In this document: one piece after another, positions 37,477 to 46,826 of the stretch | Numbering within the stretch: the first letter of the stretch is position 1 | How the letters are laid out: each line of letters starts with the position of its first letter | Assembly: GCA_944324905.1 (NCBI GenBank) | Contig: CALUYB010000006.1 | Span: forward strand, 42,486 to 106,485 | DNA from: Candidatus Gastranaerophilales bacterium | GTDB taxonomy: Bacteria; Cyanobacteriota; Vampirovibrionia; Gastranaerophilales; Gastranaerophilaceae | Direction of reading: 5' to 3' | Length of the DNA stretch: 64,000 nt | The notes under the pieces: model-generated | Told to the model about the DNA's origin: nothing | Seen by the model: the letters and a program-made list of their open reading frames with translations, nothing else | The model's database searches: none | Made by a program: the position numbers and the translations under genes

Positions 37477-40400
37477 TATACAGACAAGGCGTTACAAAAA
37501 GAGTAATTGCAACTGAACTTAAAAGCCCAAAAATAATTGCAACCGCAAGGGATGAAAACATTGGGTCGCGCCCTATCCAAAGGGGCAACATACCGCCTAT
37601 TGTTGTAATTGCAGTTAAAATTATTGGGGTTATGCGGCTTCTTGTTGCTTTTTGGATTTTTAAAATTAAATTTTTATTTTTGCTTGTTTTTCTCTCTTTT
37701 TCAATTGTATCAAGCAAGACAACCGCATTGTTTGTTGCAATGCCTATAAGGCAAATGTAGGCCAAAAATGTCATAAAACCAAATTCGCTGCGCGTAATCA
37801 AAAGTCCTATATTTGCTCCGCTAAGTGCCATAAATGCGCTTGCTAGAATTATAAAAGGAATTTTGTATGAGTTAAAAAAGCCAATTAAAAGCAAGAGAAT
37901 TATACCAAAACCTATTGGCAATTTCTGTGCAATTGATTTATTGCCTTTTTTTGAGCTTTCAACGCTTCCGCCTGCTTCCCAGCCGTAGCCAAGCGGATAG
38001 TTTATGTTGTTTAGATAAGGTTTCATTTTATCCATAACCTTTTGAGCGGTTGTTTTTTGGTTATCTATATACCCTTGCACAGTTACTGTTAAAAGCCTGT
38101 TGCGCCTGAAGATTTTAGGATACTCAAAAACAAGTGACAGGTGCGCAATTTCAGATAGCGGCATTGAATTTCCATATAGTGAAGAATAGATACTCATTGA
38201 GTCTATTTTATCTATATTGTTTCTGGATAGTGCATTTAAGCGGTAAATAATAGGTACTTGTGTTGTATCACGCCAGTAGCTTGATACTTCAAGTCCGCTA
38301 AGCCCGCTCTGTAAGGCTTTTGCGACGCTTTCATTTGTTATGCCGTATCTTGATGCGCTTTGTTCGTCAATGTTTATTTTTATCTTTGGGGTTTTTGCTC
38401 CCCAGTCGTCTTTTACAAGAATTACACCTTCTATTTCCCTTAATTTTCTTTGAACATCTCGAACAATTTCAAAAAGTTTGTTTTCATCTCCTCCTGATAT
38501 CCTTATTTCAACAGGGGCATCGTAAGGTGGGCCAAGGGGTACTTTTCTTGCTATAACATTAGCGTCGGCAAAGGTTTTTGAGCAATAGTCCTGCACATTT
38601 TTTACATTTTCGCCTACTTTTTTGTAATTTTTTGTATTTACAAGAATCATCCCGTAATTACTTTTTATCGGCTCAGGGCTTGCGCTTAATACGTATCTTG
38701 GGGCGGATGTTCCAATGTAGCTTGAAAAGTTTTTTACGTTTTTAATTGTTTTTAGGTAATCTTGAGCTTTTTCAACTGTTTTTTGTGTAACTTTTATGTC
38801 TGTTCCCTCGGGCAGGTTAAACTCTACTTCAAACATTGCTCTGTCTGAATCCGGAAAAAATATTTTTGGTACAAATGAAAATAGTGTAAAAGAAATCCCA
38901 ACCAATATTATTGCAATAAAGACTGTTCTTTTTGGCGAATTTATGGCGTTTTTAGTGTATTTTGAGAGATATTTTGAAACTTTTATTTCTTTAAAAGAAC
39001 TGTTTACACCTTTTTTATAAAAATTTTCCATTAAATACGGCAAAAGTGTAATTGATAAAAACCATGATATTAAAAGAGTAGTTGCAACTACTTTAAAAAG
39101 GCTTGAGGTGTACTCGCTAACAGTAGAATTTGCAAGGTAAATGGGCAAAAATGCACATGATGTTGTAAGTGTAGATATTAAAAGCGGTGTTTGAAATTTT
39201 TCACATATCCTGATTGCAGATTGTTCTAAATCTTTTGTTTTTTGTTTAATTTCTTTTAAAATACCCTCGGATATTACAATTGAATTGTCAACAAGTATGC
39301 CTAAAGATATAATTAATGCGCTTAGGGAAATTTTATCCAGCCCTATTTTTAAATTTCCCATTACAAAAAAAGTTCCTAAAATCGTTACAGGTATGATAAG
39401 ACCAACTATTAACCCTGCTTTTATCCCTAAAATTAATAGAATTAAAGCTATTACAATAATTACACTTTGAAAAAGGCTGCTTGTAAATTTATCTGTCAGA
39501 TATTTTACATAATCAGGCTGGAACGCTGCTAATTCGACATTTATGCCAATTGGTATGTAGCTTTTTAATTCATTTAATCTTTTTTTAACGTCTTTTCCAA
39601 ATTTTAAAATATTTCCGTTCTCTTTCATTGAAAGGGCGATTATTTGTGCTTTTTGTCCGTTAAATTCGGTTATAACCTGTGGCGGGTTAAAATAAGTTTT
39701 TTCAACCGTCAAAATGTCGCCGAGTTTTATGGCGTCCCCTTTTTTGGGCAGAGAAATAACAGTATTTTTAATGTTTTCAAGGTCTTTGTAGTTATCCTGT
39801 GTTTGCAGTAAAAGATACCTGTCGCCGACAAGAATTTCGCCGCTTGGGGCAATGATATTTGTACTGCTTAATACTTTTTGCAACTCGTCAGGGCTGAGGT
39901 TATATTTTGCAAGTTTTGAATTATCGTAATAAAGATAAACAACTTCCTGCTGTGCGCCTATTATTTCAATTTTTGCAGTATCTTTTAATTTAATAAGTTC
40001 ATCTTTGATTTTATCTGTATAATTTTTCAGTTCTATATATTCAAAATCGTTGCCAAACACCGCTATGATTATCCCAAAGACATCACCAAATTCATCATTT
40101 ACCACAGGTGTTACGCCTTTTGGCAGAGTTGAGATTGCATTATTTATTTTTCTTCTTAATTTATCCCAAATGGGCTGTAAATCTTTATATGTTTCATATA
40201 CATTTACGTAAACTACACTTTTGCCTTCGTAAGAGCGACTTTTAATTTCTTCAACTTCGCTCATTTGCTCAATTGCAACTTCGATTTTATCGGTTACATA
40301 TTTGTCAACTTGTTTTGCATTTGCGCCTTTGTATGATGTTGTGATTACCGCTGTCCTTATTTTAAAACCGGGGTCTTCGTTCCTTGGTGTTGTAACGTAG

Positions 40401-40483
40401 TAGGAAATTCCGCCTAAGATTAAAATTATAACAAGGGTGATTAATAAGAATTTATTTTTTAAAAAAAATCTTGTAAGGTGCAT
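37421..40483 (-). CDS. RND-family multidrug efflux pump
   Basis: 1020 residues, the AcrB/MexF size and layout: one N-terminal helix, a large periplasmic porter domain, helices 2-6, a second periplasmic domain, helices 7-12. Blocks: GISYYVTTPRNEDPGFKIRT after helix 1, SLGILVDNSIVISEGILKEI in helix 4 with the proton-relay acidic residues, and ICLIGIATNNAVVLLDTIE near the end. It exports drugs or toxic compounds with protons. It overlaps the adaptor gene by 1 nt. No TolC-type channel is encoded in the window. Confidence 0.93.
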   Translation of the reverse strand: MHLTRFFLKNKFLLITLVIILILGGISYYVTTPRNEDPGFKIRTAVITTSYKGANAKQVDKYVTDKIEVAIEQMSEVEEIKSRSYEGKSVVYVNVYETYKDLQPIWDKLRRKINNAISTLPKGVTPVVNDEFGDVFGIIIAVFGNDFEYIELKNYTDKIKDELIKLKDTAKIEIIGAQQEVVYLYYDNSKLAKYNLSPDELQKVLSSTNIIAPSGEILVGDRYLLLQTQDNYKDLENIKNTVISLPKKGDAIKLGDILTVEKTYFNPPQVITEFNGQKAQIIALSMKENGNILKFGKDVKKRLNELKSYIPIGINVELAAFQPDYVKYLTDKFTSSLFQSVIIVIALILLILGIKAGLIVGLIIPVTILGTFFVMGNLKIGLDKISLSALIISLGILVDNSIVISEGILKEIKQKTKDLEQSAIRICEKFQTPLLISTLTTSCAFLPIYLANSTVSEYTSSLFKVVATTLLISWFLSITLLPYLMENFYKKGVNSSFKEIKVSKYLSKYTKNAINSPKRTVFIAIILVGISFTLFSFVPKIFFPDSDRAMFEVEFNLPEGTDIKVTQKTVEKAQDYLKTIKNVKNFSSYIGTSAPRYVLSASPEPIKSNYGMILVNTKNYKKVGENVKNVQDYCSKTFADANVIARKVPLGPPYDAPVEIRISGGDENKLFEIVRDVQRKLREIEGVILVKDDWGAKTPKIKINIDEQSASRYGITNESVAKALQSGLSGLEVSSYWRDTTQVPIIYRLNALSRNNIDKIDSMSIYSSLYGNSMPLSEIAHLSLVFEYPKIFRRNRLLTVTVQGYIDNQKTTAQKVMDKMKPYLNNINYPLGYGWEAGGSVESSKKGNKSIAQKLPIGFGIILLLLIGFFNSYKIPFIILASAFMALSGANIGLLITRSEFGFMTFLAYICLIGIATNNAVVLLDTIEKERKTSKNKNLILKIQKATRSRITPIILTAITTIGGMLPLWIGRDPMFSSLAVAIIFGLLSSVAITLFVTPCLYIILCGREPQKADLNQPAQ

Positions 40484-41544
40484 TAGTATTTTACCTTTTG
40501 CCCTTCCTGCACCTCGCCCACCCCTCTTGTTACAAGGTAGTCGCCGTTATTTAGTCCGCTTGTTACGTTAATTTTGTCGTTATTTAGTTCGCCTGTTGTA
40601 ATAATTGTTTTTTTAATTTCACCTATTCCGTCTTTTCTGTTAATAATTGTATAGACTATGTCATTATTCCCCTCTTTTATTATTGAATTTATTGGAATGT
40701 ATATTTGCGTTTTGTCTTCTGGCTCGATTTCAAATACTGCACTTACACTCATGCCATCTTTTAGCATTGGGCTTTGATTTATGATTTTTAATTTTACTCT
40801 GTAAGATAGTCTTTCAAGGCTAGTTTCACTCATTTCTTTTACATAGCCTTCAAAAATTTTATTTTTAATTGCGTCAACTCTTATTTTTGCCTTTTGCCCG
40901 CGTTTAATTTTGTTTATATAATTTTGTGAAACAAAAATGAATGCTTCAACATCTGAGTTTCCCTGAAACTGTACAACTGTTGTTCCGGGGCTTAAATATT
41001 GCTGTTCTGACACTGCTTTAGAGAGTATAATTCCGTCTGTTGGGGCATAAATTCTTTCATAACCCGAGCGGTGAATCATATAATTTAATTTCTCCTGAGC
41101 AATTTGAATTTGCGCGTTGGATGATTCCATTTTAGTTTTGGCATTGTCTAAATCATTGTCTGAAATTCCGCCCGCGGCGTGCAATTTTTGAATTCTTTCG
41201 TAATAGTTTTTTGCGTTTTGGTATTGAATTCTGGCATCAGACAGCGCGTATTTTGCCTCTTGTACTTGAATATTGTACAAAGGAGCGTCGAGCTCTGCTA
41301 TTATTTGCCCTTTTTTTACCTTTTGCCCCTCGTCTACAAGTATTTTTTTTAAAGTTCCTTCGATTTGAAAACTTAAATCAGTTAGTGAGCTTGATTTTAA
41401 ATACCCAAAAAATGTTTTATTTGTGATGTCTGTACCATTTTGCACAATTGTGTATTCAACAGGCCTGATTGTTTGTTCAGAGTTAATTGTGCAGCCTGAA
41501 AAGAATAAAAGTGACAATATTGTTAAAAAGAATAATTTTTTCAT
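40483..41544 (-). CDS. RND periplasmic adaptor lipoprotein (membrane fusion protein)
   Basis: 353 residues. The signal sequence ends in LLFFSGC, a lipobox, so residue 18 is probably lipidated. The rest follows MFP order: barrel-sandwich hybrid (GTLKKILVDEGQKVKKGQII; RIYAPTDGIILSKAVSEQQY), a long coiled-coil hairpin (100-145) and a beta domain with the C-terminal GLNNGDYLVTRG segment. It bridges the pump and an outer membrane channel. First gene of the pair. Confidence 0.92.
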   Translation of the reverse strand: MKKLFFLTILSLLFFSGCTINSEQTIRPVEYTIVQNGTDITNKTFFGYLKSSSLTDLSFQIEGTLKKILVDEGQKVKKGQIIAELDAPLYNIQVQEAKYALSDARIQYQNAKNYYERIQKLHAAGGISDNDLDNAKTKMESSNAQIQIAQEKLNYMIHRSGYERIYAPTDGIILSKAVSEQQYLSPGTTVVQFQGNSDVEAFIFVSQNYINKIKRGQKAKIRVDAIKNKIFEGYVKEMSETSLERLSYRVKLKIINQSPMLKDGMSVSAVFEIEPEDKTQIYIPINSIIKEGNNDIVYTIINRKDGIGEIKKTIITTGELNNDKINVTSGLNNGDYLVTRGVGEVQEGQKVKY

Positions 41545-41598
41545 TATTCAAATGATATTACAGTTTTTAATGAGCTTTTATTGCCCAAGGGGATATAA

Positions 41599-42501
41599 TT
41601 AAGCACGCGGGTGGGCGGAATCGTAAACCGATTTTAGTCTTGCACTTGAAACGTGTGTGTAAATTTGAGTGTTAGATATGCTAGCATGGCCTAAAAGTTC
41701 TTGTACGATTCTTAAATCAGCACCGTTTTCAAGTAATCTGGTTGCAAAACTGTGGCGAAAAACGTGCGGTGTGATTTTTTTAGGCAGTTCAACTTTTTGT
41801 ACAACTTCATTTAATGCTTTTCTAATGCTTTGATTTTGCAGTCTAAAACCGTTGTAGTTAATAAAAAGGGGTGATGATGGAGATTTTTTTGTTTTGCAAA
41901 TTAAATCCGAAACATTTTCTATGTAGTTTTTGAGATTTTCTTTTGTTTTGTCCGGAATTAGGACTATTCTTTCTTTTGAGCCTTTGCCAAGCACTCTTAT
42001 TTCGTTTTGTTCAAGGTTTAAATTTTCGTAATTAAGCCCTGAAAGTTCACTTATTCGCATTCCTGATGCCCATAAAAGTTCAAAAATTACTCTATTTCTA
42101 TACCCTGCAGGTGTTTCAATTTTGACGTTTCTTAAAATATTCTCAACTTCTTCTTCACTCATAAAGTCGGGCAGAGATTTTGGTCTTTTTGGGGCGCAAA
42201 TTGCGTCAGATGGGTTGTTTTCAATAATTTCTTCTTTGTATAAAAAATTGTAAAAAGCCCTGATGGAGGCAATTTTCCTTGCAACGGTTGTTTTTTTGTA
42301 GTTTATTTTTTGAATAAAGTATAAATATTCGCTAAATTTTTTTGTGTCAATTTCATCTATATTTAAATTATCTGCCCAAATTAAAAAAGTGTACACGTCG
42401 CTTGTGTAGGCGCGAACAGTGTGTGAGGAAAAATTCTTTTCACTCTTTAGATATATTTTAAAATCCTCTAAATATCTTTCGGAATTATTGTTAACTCCCA
42501 T
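41599..42501 (-). CDS. Tyrosine recombinase XerC/XerD
   Basis: 300 residues, with the SAM-like DNA-binding N-terminus (SEKNFSSHTVRAYTSDV) and the catalytic domain: SGMRISELSGL (first Arg), GKGSKERIV (Lys), HVFRHSFATRLLENG (His-x-x-Arg), LLGHASISNTQIYTHV (His and nucleophile Tyr). It resolves chromosome dimers at dif, so it may be the single or one of two Xer proteins. GGGGA lies before the ATG. No dif-like site was seen nearby. Confidence 0.92.
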   Translation of the reverse strand: MGVNNNSERYLEDFKIYLKSEKNFSSHTVRAYTSDVYTFLIWADNLNIDEIDTKKFSEYLYFIQKINYKKTTVARKIASIRAFYNFLYKEEIIENNPSDAICAPKRPKSLPDFMSEEEVENILRNVKIETPAGYRNRVIFELLWASGMRISELSGLNYENLNLEQNEIRVLGKGSKERIVLIPDKTKENLKNYIENVSDLICKTKKSPSSPLFINYNGFRLQNQSIRKALNEVVQKVELPKKITPHVFRHSFATRLLENGADLRIVQELLGHASISNTQIYTHVSSARLKSVYDSAHPRA

Positions 42502-42661
42502 AAAATCCCCAAAACATTTCTTTTTTAATTATACACGCATTTTTAAAAAAATAATATAAATTCTGTATTCAAAAATGTAAAGAATAATATTATTCTTATA
42601 TATAATTATCCCCATTTTTGTTATATCATTTAAATGACTCCCAACCCAAAAAGGTATAAAA

Positions 42662-43300
42662 TTGCAAAATAACTTTGATAGCCTTGATAACCTTGACATT
42701 CAAGTAAGAAAATCTTCTGTAGTGCAGGAGAGAGCGGGGCTTGTCGCGGTTTACATGTATAAACAGTTTCTTGATTTTCAGCAGTCAACCCAGTTGACAC
42801 AGGAAATGTTTATAAAAATGATTGACACCATGCAGTCTGTTATTGAGTATTTAAAGCAGTCGTTTAAAATTAGAAACATACCTTCGCAAAATGTGTACTG
42901 CGAGGTGGATAATTCTCAAACTCTTGCCTATGTTAATATTTTGTGGCATAAAATAACTTTTACATCTCGTTTTAATATTTCACCCAAAGCCTTGCCTCAA
43001 GAGGGTAGAGCGCCATTGTTTTGCGGTAGAATTTTTGCACTGAACGGCAATTATAATTTAATTATGAAAGGTGCAGATGACTACGATTCACAAATGAAGG
43101 CGCTTTTAGACAATGAAATAGCGTCTTTGTATGTTCCTGCGGAAAAAACTCAAAATTCAATAATGACAATAAGACATAAGGATAATCAGGAATTTTTAAT
43201 TAGCCCTATTGACGCGCCAAGGGAGTTTTTGCTAAAAGTAATTGAGCTTGTTTGTGCAGGTGGTCAGTTCCACGAGCAGGGCGGAAAGAAAATATTTTAA
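42662..43300 (+). CDS. Unknown protein (212 aa)
   Basis: No family recognised. Soluble, no signal peptide; an N-terminal helical region (about 15-75, rich in Gln) is followed by an alpha/beta domain ending LKVIELVCAGGQFHEQGGKK. The start is TTG, picked because AAAAAGG lies 7 nt upstream and the next ATG is 30 codons inside. Monocistronic, ending at a terminator. It faces the small gene at 43329. Confidence 0.75.
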   Translation: MQNNFDSLDNLDIQVRKSSVVQERAGLVAVYMYKQFLDFQQSTQLTQEMFIKMIDTMQSVIEYLKQSFKIRNIPSQNVYCEVDNSQTLAYVNILWHKITFTSRFNISPKALPQEGRAPLFCGRIFALNGNYNLIMKGADDYDSQMKALLDNEIASLYVPAEKTQNSIMTIRHKDNQEFLISPIDAPREFLLKVIELVCAGGQFHEQGGKKIF

Positions 43301-43302
43301 AA

Positions 43303-43322
43303 CCCCTGAATTTCTTCAGGGG
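43303..43322. terminator. Bidirectional intrinsic terminator
   Basis: Stem CCCCTGAA / TTCAGGGG, loop TTTC. TTTT follows on the minus strand; the plus side reads CGTTT. Confidence 0.75.
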
Positions 43323-43328
43323 CGTTTA

Positions 43329-43505
43329 CTAGTTTTGTGCGGAGGACAGGAGTATAATTTTTTTCATAAAATCCTGAAAAAATGACATTTTCGGATTTTC
43401 AACATTTTGCACCAGCTCTCTTAACTCGTTTTCCAATTCTGCGCTTCTGGGGTTAAATTCACACAGATCTGGATTGTACTCTCCATAATTTAAGTATTCG
43501 TTCAT
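43329..43505 (-). CDS. Small unknown acidic protein (58 aa)
   Basis: Begins MNEYLNYGEYNPDL and has an acidic middle (AELENELRELVQNVENP) and a hydrophobic-basic tail (FFQDFMKKIILLSSAQN). A longer frame with a TTG start at 43574 exists, but that TTG is the first half of a TTGACA -35 box (43574-43569) with TAAATA 17 nt downstream. I therefore choose the ATG at 43505, which has AAAGG upstream. Function unknown. Confidence 0.6.
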   Translation of the reverse strand: MNEYLNYGEYNPDLCEFNPRSAELENELRELVQNVENPKMSFFQDFMKKIILLSSAQN

Positions 43506-43545
43506 TAAGCTTCGCCTTTCTGCCACATACACTGTATCCTTGCCG

Positions 43546-43574
43546 TATTTAATGATTCGGCAGGTTTTTGTCAA
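43546..43574 (-). promoter_or_regulatory. Promoter of the small acidic protein gene
   Basis: Minus strand: consensus TTGACA, 17-nt spacer, TAAATA. The transcript would start near 43539 with a leader of about 34 nt. Confidence 0.6.
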
Positions 43575-43611
43575 AACTTTAGTAATTGTATATTTATGTT
43601 AAAATTTATTT

Positions 43612-44112
43612 ATGAAAATCGAGTGCAAAAATTTATCAGATACAAAAAAGCTTGCCATAGCTTTTGTTAAAAATCTGTCTGCTGATGGGTGTTTTGTATC
43701 TTTGTATGGCGATATCGGTGCAGGAAAAACTGCTTTTGTAAGATATGTTTTAAAGGAATTGGGCGTTAAAGAAAAAGTTACAAGCCCCAGTTTTGTAATA
43801 TTAAACGAGTATATGGACTATAAATTGCCTATATATCATTTTGATTTATATCGCCTTGAAAATGAAGGCATTAAAACAATTGAGCAAGAGCTTGCGGATT
43901 ATTCAAAACGAGGGGTCTTAACTTTTGTTGAGTGGGCTGATTTTTCTTGTGGTGCGCTAAGTTATGACAGGTTGAATGTTAAAATCGTTTACCCTGATGT
44001 ACTTGAATATAACGAAGAAGGCGACCCGAGAATTTTTGAATTTGAGCCGATGGGCGAGCAAAATGAAATTTTTGCAAAAAATATTATAAAAGATTTTGAG
44101 GCGAGCAAATGA
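43612..44112 (+). CDS. tsaE: tRNA t6A synthesis ATPase TsaE
   Basis: 166 residues: SLYGDIGAGKTAFVRYVLKE with the Walker A loop, TSPSFVILNEY and IYHFDLYRLE. TsaE supports the TsaB-TsaD complex in making N6-threonylcarbamoyl-A37 in tRNA. No ribosome binding site: TAAAAT (43600-43605) ends 6 nt before the ATG. The stop overlaps tsaB by 4 nt. TsaD and TsaC are not in the window. Confidence 0.94.
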   Translation: MKIECKNLSDTKKLAIAFVKNLSADGCFVSLYGDIGAGKTAFVRYVLKELGVKEKVTSPSFVILNEYMDYKLPIYHFDLYRLENEGIKTIEQELADYSKRGVLTFVEWADFSCGALSYDRLNVKIVYPDVLEYNEEGDPRIFEFEPMGEQNEIFAKNIIKDFEASK

Positions 44113-44756
44113 ATATTCTTTGTTTTGACACATCTTTAGATAAGACATATATTTCAATCAGCCATGGGGAGAAATTTTTATCCAAAGAAATAAAAAGTGA
44201 TGAAAAAAACTACCATAGCGCTTATTTGATTCCTGAAATTAAAAAAATGTGCGCTGAGTTGAATATGCAGCTGCAAATGCTTGATGTTATTGTTACAAAC
44301 TGCGGCCCTGGGAGTTTTACCGGCATTCGCGCAGGTTTAAGCGTTGCAAAAGTCATGGCTCTTGAACTTAATTTGCCTGTAGTTGGGTTAAATTCTTGTG
44401 AAATTCTAAAAAAAGCCTGCGGCGAGCAAGATGCAGTAGTTTTGCTGGATGCAAGACGTCTTATGTATTATTTTTATGATGGTGATGAAATAAAGCTTAT
44501 TTTAAAAGATGAAGTTGAGAAAAAAATAAAAAATCGCACAGTTGTTTGTGATTCTAATGTTTATAAAGATTTTTCAAATGTTCAAAATGCAAAGTTTATA
44601 AATTATGAGGAGAAAAATTTTGAACTGGAAAAAGTCATGTATGAATTGGGATTGCAAAAAATCAAATCTTCAAAAAATATCAAAGAAGATTTTTCGCACA
44701 ACAAATTGAAGGCAAATTATATACAAACGCCGCCTGTCTTTTCAAAAGGTAATTAA
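44109..44756 (+). CDS. tsaB: tRNA t6A synthesis protein TsaB
   Basis: 215 residues. The ASKHA-fold N-terminus ILCFDTSLDKTYISISHG and the signature NCGPGSFTGIRAGLSVAK are diagnostic. TsaB is the non-catalytic partner of TsaD. It overlaps tsaE by 4 nt, and its end overlaps the convergent gene by 4 nt. Confidence 0.94.
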   Translation: MNILCFDTSLDKTYISISHGEKFLSKEIKSDEKNYHSAYLIPEIKKMCAELNMQLQMLDVIVTNCGPGSFTGIRAGLSVAKVMALELNLPVVGLNSCEILKKACGEQDAVVLLDARRLMYYFYDGDEIKLILKDEVEKKIKNRTVVCDSNVYKDFSNVQNAKFINYEEKNFELEKVMYELGLQKIKSSKNIKEDFSHNKLKANYIQTPPVFSKGN

Positions 44757-45151
44757 CCTATTATATCAAGAGTTTCGCCTTGTTTTGAGTTATCCCTTTT
44801 AAAATCTTGTGCTTCGTTTAAAACACTTTGCGCTTGTCTTGCAACATTTAAATCTGCATCTGATAAATCAGACCCCGGGGCAAGAGCTGCCCTTCTGACC
44901 TGTTTTGCTTGTGAAATTGTTTCGTCAGGGTTAGATTTGTTTAATGTCGGGATTTTGATGCTGACATGTCCGCCAACGGGAATGCCTTGAGGGCTGTACT
45001 CAATAACAATCGGGCCGCCCAAAGAGCCTGCAGCAGCTTTATGTGCTGCTTCATGGGAGTAAATTCTGCTGTAGTTTTCTTTTTTAAGTTGCTCTAATTC
45101 TTGCTTTTGATTTCTTTGACCTAAAAAAGAATAGTTCCTAACATCAATCAT
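44753..45151 (-). CDS. Minimal SprA-like putative zinc metalloprotease
   Basis: 132 residues. RIYSHEAAHKAAAGSLGGP contains HEAAH, a HExxH zinc motif, and is followed by GIPVGGHVSIKIP, then KAKQ-like QAKQVRRAALAPGSDLSDAD and NVARQAQSV. This is the order of conserved blocks in the SprA-related family (PF12118-type, as I recall it), usually embedded in longer proteins. No signal peptide. The upstream in-frame ATG (45190) is unlikely, since TATAGT, the probable -10, lies between the two ATGs. Confidence 0.7.
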   Translation of the reverse strand: MIDVRNYSFLGQRNQKQELEQLKKENYSRIYSHEAAHKAAAGSLGGPIVIEYSPQGIPVGGHVSIKIPTLNKSNPDETISQAKQVRRAALAPGSDLSDADLNVARQAQSVLNEAQDFKRDNSKQGETLDIIG

Positions 45152-45210
45152 CTTGCCGCTGCCCTTCCAACTACTATAATTATAGCACATTTTTTAACAT
45201 TTCAACAGGG

Positions 45211-46158
45211 TCATGGCAAAAATTCTTTTACTATTATGCCGTTTGCACTTATTTCAATTGGCACCGGCGTTGCTGAAATCAAGTTGACAGAGGCATTTGT
45301 ACAATCAAGCCCCCATAAGCCTAAAAAGATTTGTTTTTTATCCTTGTCCCAAGCAAAAGCCTCTATTGCAACAACTTGCGGATTTTCTTTGCTAAAGCCC
45401 AAGGGTTTAATATCCCACCTGTAATTATCCAGCGCCAGTCCTGTTTTTGCGTGGTATTTTTTAATTGCTTCATTTACTTGAGCAAATTTTATTGCAAACC
45501 ATTGGTCTTGTTCGCCATCCATAAAATAAATCCAAATGTAATTTCTAAAAATACCTTCTTTTGCTGAGCCTACTTTTTCTTTTACAAGGAGTTTTGTAGA
45601 GTCCGAAGAAAAATCTACAATTGTTAGGGTTGAAAAAAGATTTTCCCTGAATTCTTCCGTACCTGTTGAAATTGCAGGAGTTCTTCTGGTGTTTAGTACG
45701 CTCGCGCTTAAGGCTCTATTCATTGAATTTAAGCTGCCTTTTAATTTTTGCACATATATGTCACTTGAAATTTGATTGCATGAGGGTGAATAGTAATATT
45801 CGCCATATGCCATATATTTCATGCGCCTGTCAAAAACCCCTTGACCCCTTATGTCGAGTTTATTTTGTATTTCAGAAAAATTTACTTCCCTATTACCTGC
45901 GCTAATGTTGTATTTTACAAATTTTTTTGATGGCGGAGTTTTGGGTTTAAAATCTTTGTCCTGAGGTCTTTGGTAGGACGGGATTTTTCTATCCTCAAGA
46001 TTGATATTTTTTGCCTTTTCTTCCCATTCTTCTTTGGTTTGAACCATTTTTTCAGCTTCTTGTTTGCTTTTTTTAGAAAATGGATTGTGCAACTTAAAAG
46101 CATGGGCATTTTGGCAAATGCAAAGTAAAAATAAAACAAGTGCTAAAAGCTTTTTCAT
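45211..46158 (-). CDS. Secreted protein of unknown function, in two-component operon
   Basis: 315 residues with signal peptide MKKLLALVLFLLCICQNAHA. The mature chain has a Lys/Pro linker and then a beta-rich domain with many aromatic residues (YMAYGEYYYSPSCNQISSDI; EQDQWFAIKFAQVNEAIKKY). Two Cys in the mature part may pair. No family recognised. The ATG overlaps the response-regulator stop by 4 nt, so it is translated with the signalling genes and may belong to the same envelope response. Confidence 0.75.
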   Translation of the reverse strand: MKKLLALVLFLLCICQNAHAFKLHNPFSKKSKQEAEKMVQTKEEWEEKAKNINLEDRKIPSYQRPQDKDFKPKTPPSKKFVKYNISAGNREVNFSEIQNKLDIRGQGVFDRRMKYMAYGEYYYSPSCNQISSDIYVQKLKGSLNSMNRALSASVLNTRRTPAISTGTEEFRENLFSTLTIVDFSSDSTKLLVKEKVGSAKEGIFRNYIWIYFMDGEQDQWFAIKFAQVNEAIKKYHAKTGLALDNYRWDIKPLGFSKENPQVVAIEAFAWDKDKKQIFLGLWGLDCTNASVNLISATPVPIEISANGIIVKEFLP

Positions 46159-46826
46159 CTTTGCACAAGACCTTCTTTAATAGCTGTTACTGCTGCTTTT
46201 GTTCTGTCTGTAAGGTAGAGCTTTTGCAAAATACTATGTACGTGCGCTTTTGTGGTTGAAAGGGATACAACCAATCTTTGTGCAATTTCTTGATTTGATA
46301 ATCCTTCAACAATTAAAGAGAGAACTTCAAGTTCTTTTTTTGTTAAACCATACTTATTATTTGCCGCTTTTGTTTTGTCTTGTTGATTTTCTTTTTGCTC
46401 GTTAATGCCCGATAGTACAATTCTTGCAATCTGTGGGTCGAGCCAGCCTGCTTTTTGACTGACTGCTTCAATGGCATTAATTAAAGTTTGTTCATTTGAA
46501 CCTTTCATAATGTAGCCATCAGCCCCTGCTTTTAGTGCAGCAAAGACATCTTCATTGCTATCGCGAGATGTGAACATTAAAATAGAGGAGTTAAGTCCTG
46601 ATTCTTTAATTCTTCTTGTTGCCTCAATGCCGTCAATTTTAGGTAAGCCAATATCCATTAAAATGACGTCGGGGTTGAGTTTAAGGGCAAGATTTACACC
46701 CTCTTGGCCATCTTGAGCCTGTCCTAAAAGTTCAAATTGTGGAGTGTTTTCAACAACAATTGCAATCCCCATCCTTGCAACCAAATGGTCTTCAACAATT
46801 AAAATTTTTATTTTGTCATTACTCAT
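46155..46826 (-). CDS. NarL/LuxR-family response regulator
   Basis: 223 residues. The receiver domain (1-125) has paired acidic residues in IKILIVEDHLVA, the phosphoacceptor Asp in PDVILMDIGLPKIDG and the Lys in GADGYIMKGS. A LuxR-type helix-turn-helix (155-220) follows: GLTKKELEVLSLIVEGLSNQ, then EIAQRLVVSLSTTKAHVHSI. It probably activates or represses genes when phosphorylated. It overlaps both neighbours by 4 nt. Confidence 0.93.
   Translation of the reverse strand: MSNDKIKILIVEDHLVARMGIAIVVENTPQFELLGQAQDGQEGVNLALKLNPDVILMDIGLPKIDGIEATRRIKESGLNSSILMFTSRDSNEDVFAALKAGADGYIMKGSNEQTLINAIEAVSQKAGWLDPQIARIVLSGINEQKENQQDKTKAANNKYGLTKKELEVLSLIVEGLSNQEIAQRLVVSLSTTKAHVHSILQKLYLTDRTKAAVTAIKEGLVQR

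Noticed and set aside
41599..42501. Mobile-element integrase
   Set aside because: Length, motif order and lack of flanking repeats or cargo fit a housekeeping Xer recombinase better.
43506..43574. Upstream extension of the small acidic protein to a TTG start
   Set aside because: The TTG is part of a consensus TTGACA -35 box with a matching -10, so the region is promoter, not coding.
45152..45190. Longer start for the SprA-like protein
   Set aside because: A TATAGT -10 lies between the two ATGs, and the first 13 codons carry no conserved sequence.
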